59,717 bases of DNA from Eubacterium sp. (GTDB lineage: Bacteria; Bacillota; Clostridia; Lachnospirales; Lachnospiraceae): positions 1 to 59,717 of the forward strand of contig JAEFAB010000057.1 of the NCBI GenBank assembly GCA_016292095.1, given 5' to 3'. The translations under genes and the position numbers were made by a program. Below, piece after piece: positions 58,103 to 59,717 of this stretch. Under the pieces are notes generated by a model that was given only the letters and a program-made list of their open reading frames with translations, was not told the DNA's origin and ran no database searches. Within the stretch, counting starts at the first letter, position 1; every line of letters begins with the position of its first letter.

Positions 58103-59443
58103 ATGAAAAAGATTATTGCAGGTTGGACGGTAATTCTTTTATTAACCGTCACTTTTTTTTGCGTGGATTCCAGAGAATTGTCTCAAAGTATTCCGGTGAA
58201 AGAGCCGAACCAAAGGGCTGTTTTGAAAGAAGAAAAAGGAAAACCACAGAAAAATTATCAGGTTCGGATTGTGATTTTGGAACCGGAAAGAAAACAGAAA
58301 AATCACGGAACAATTCGTTTAAAGGGTGATCCTTTGAAGATTTATTATGGCAAAAACTTTTCGGAAGTAACAGAGAAGGAAGAACTACGTCTGGACAAAG
58401 ATAGTCAATATTTTAAGGAACGAAACCTGATGAAAATTGAAGGGGGACAGGGCGTAGAGTTTCAAAGAAGCCCGGGAGAGACAGTCAGATACTACGGAGT
58501 CTTTTATATCTATCGGGAAAACAATGGATTGGTTCTGGTTAATCAGGTGGATTTGGAACGGTATGTTGCCGGTGTGATTTCCAGTGAAATCGGAGTGAAC
58601 GTTCCGAAAGAAGCAATGAAGGCACAGGCTGTTTGTGCAAGAACTTATATCACAAGTGCACCCATAAAATATTATAAAAAATATAAAGCTCAGGCAGATG
58701 ACAGCACAGATTATCAAGTGTATAACCGACAGGCACCAAACAAACAGTGTTATGAAGCGGCAGTAGAAACGAAAAATCTGTTGATGACTCATCACAGGAA
58801 ACCGATTACAGCGTATTACTTCTCTACTTCCTGTGGGTACACAACCGATTATCGAATCTGGGGAAGAAAAAAACTTCCTTATCTTGCAGGATGTAGTGTC
58901 TCAAAGCACCGGAAAGAACCGGTAAAGAATTTTGAACAGTTTATTCGGGGAAAGGGCAACGGTTACGAAAAAGAGGAACCGTATTTTCGATGGAACTGTT
59001 TTCTGTCTTCGGAACAAATCGAAAATTCTGTTTATCTGCTTACCGGAGTGGATATTGGGAATTTTGAAAATGCTCAAGTGAATGAAAGAGGTGTGGGAGG
59101 AATTGCCTCGCAAATTACTATTTACGGAGATCAACGACAGGTAGTAGTTAATAACCAAATGCAAATCAGAAAGATGTTGTCGTCGGTGTATATGACGTTA
59201 AACTTACAGGACGGAACGACAAAGACCGGATTGTTATTGCTTCCCAGTGCTTTTATTGCCATGGACACTGTTTATGATGGAAGGGTTGTTTCCGGGTTGA
59301 AAATATATGGTGGTGGCTTTGGGCATGGTTCGGGAATGAGCCAGAACGGAGCGATAGCAATGGCGAAAGCCGGGAAAAATTATAAAGAAATATTAGGATT
59401 GTTTTATAGAAATATTAAATTAGAAGCCCGAAACAAATTATAA
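58103..59443 (+). CDS. SpoIID/LytB-domain protein
   Basis: A 446-residue exported protein with an N-terminal signal anchor ('IIAGWTVILLLTVTFFCVDS', about 4-23). The SpoIID domain shows 'LERYVAGVISSEIGVNVPKE', 'MKAQAVCARTYITSA', 'TYYFSTSCGYTTDYRIWG'-like 'AYYFSTSCGYTTDYRIWG' and the C-terminal 'GGGFGHGSGMSQNGAIAMAK'. SpoIID is a lytic transglycosylase that acts in engulfment during sporulation; related LytB-type proteins act on vegetative walls. Sporulation SpoIID usually lies near spoIIQ or murA, not here, so this may be a paralogue. GGGGGAG precedes the ATG. Its stop overlaps the convergent YihY gene's stop by 6 bases. Confidence 0.9.
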   Translation: MKKIIAGWTVILLLTVTFFCVDSRELSQSIPVKEPNQRAVLKEEKGKPQKNYQVRIVILEPERKQKNHGTIRLKGDPLKIYYGKNFSEVTEKEELRLDKDSQYFKERNLMKIEGGQGVEFQRSPGETVRYYGVFYIYRENNGLVLVNQVDLERYVAGVISSEIGVNVPKEAMKAQAVCARTYITSAPIKYYKKYKAQADDSTDYQVYNRQAPNKQCYEAAVETKNLLMTHHRKPITAYYFSTSCGYTTDYRIWGRKKLPYLAGCSVSKHRKEPVKNFEQFIRGKGNGYEKEEPYFRWNCFLSSEQIENSVYLLTGVDIGNFENAQVNERGVGGIASQITIYGDQRQVVVNNQMQIRKMLSSVYMTLNLQDGTTKTGLLLLPSAFIAMDTVYDGRVVSGLKIYGGGFGHGSGMSQNGAIAMAKAGKNYKEILGLFYRNIKLEARNKL

Positions 59444-59717
59444 GTCCTTTCGGGTCTGAGGATAGGCATGACGGATAATTTCCGCACCGATAAATAAAAT
59501 GTAGATACAGAAATAAAGCCACATCATCAGTAGAACCACACCGGTAAAACTGCCGTAGATGTAGGACATATTAAAGAAGTTATCCACGTAAACGGAAAAG
59601 GCAAAGGAGAAAATACTCCATCCTAATGCGCATACGACTGCTCCGGGAAGAACGGAATGAAATGTTGACAGCTTAAAGTTGATGATTCTGAATAACAATA
59701 CGAAGAACAGAACCATA
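59438..59717 (-). CDS. YihY/virulence factor BrkB family membrane protein, C-terminal part
   Basis: The frame runs off the right edge of the window, so only about the last 92 residues are seen. They hold two membrane segments ('VLPGAVVCALGWSIFSFAFS' and 'FTGVVLLMMWLYFCIYILFI') with the YihY/UPF0761 signature 'YGSFTGVVLLMMWLYFC' and 'GAEIIRHAYPQ'. The family was once called RNase BN by mistake and its role is unknown. It converges with the SpoIID-like gene, overlapping by 6 bases, without a separate terminator. Confidence 0.88.
   Translation of the reverse strand, partial: MVLFFVLLFRIINFKLSTFHSVLPGAVVCALGWSIFSFAFSVYVDNFFNMSYIYGSFTGVVLLMMWLYFCIYILFIGAEIIRHAYPQTRKDL

Noticed and set aside
58057..58329. 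Overlapping 90-residue frame at the start of the SpoIID-like gene
   Set aside because: Its product is Lys/Arg-rich without features, and the overlapping frame gives a complete SpoIID protein with a good ribosome site.

Overview
The window looks like chromosomal DNA of a low-G+C, anaerobic, Gram-positive Clostridia member, most likely Lachnospiraceae. The basis is: an A+T-rich sequence with strong AGGAGG-type ribosome sites; a SCIFF (six-cysteine) ranthipeptide with its radical SAM maturase, nearly a Clostridia signature; a fused SecDF; HemZ; a hisS-aspS pair; an RsgI-type anti-sigma factor; and a SpoIID-like protein. No rRNA, tRNA, insertion sequence, phage or CRISPR array was seen. Nearly all genes are on the + strand; only a YhcC-like radical SAM gene and a partial YihY-family gene are on the - strand.

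Layout. 1-4116: accessory start, with the end of a WYL regulator, an unknown protein, an Mrr-like endonuclease, an RtcB RNA ligase and a DIP1984-family protein. 4213-8460: an unusual three-gene operon of a CbxX/SpoVK-like AAA+ ATPase, a truncated PolC-like protein that has lost two of the three catalytic aspartates, and a small Cys-x5-Arg phosphatase. 8472-22140: housekeeping, with aminopeptidase P, scfA-scfB, secDF, recJ, apt, a (p)ppGpp synthetase/hydrolase, an orphan SecD-like ectodomain protein, a metallo-beta-lactamase-fold hydrolase and hemZ. 22189-26624: two tandem BspA-like leucine-rich-repeat exported proteins. 26708-32621: hisS-aspS, an ECF sigma factor with an RsgI-like anti-sigma factor, and a convergent YhcC-like gene.

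32756-45502: a ten-gene type VII secretion (T7SSb-like) locus behind one near-consensus promoter. It holds a PASTA membrane protein, a repeat-rich surface protein, a YukD/EsaB ubiquitin-like protein, EssC, a WXG100 protein, three small helical proteins, a membrane protein, and a putative lipase with its catalytic domain at the N-terminus and a helical C-terminus. No EsaA, EssA or EssB was recognised. This is the best candidate for a poorly described system, together with the pseudo-PolC operon.

45569-59717: housekeeping again, with leuC-leuD-thrC, a polysaccharide deacetylase, a YfbR-like nucleotidase, a topB-like topoisomerase, glmS, a GlmU-like left-handed beta-helix protein and a C39-like protein. 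The PEP carboxykinase gene is broken by one in-frame TAA although the frame is otherwise perfect and the promoter is full consensus. A probable 6S RNA follows with its own promoter, then a SpoIID-like protein and the partial YihY gene.

Start codons were moved inward from the longest frame wherever a better-placed ribosome site supported it; each case is stated. Domain assignments are from reading motifs and from memory of families; no searches or structure predictions were run.
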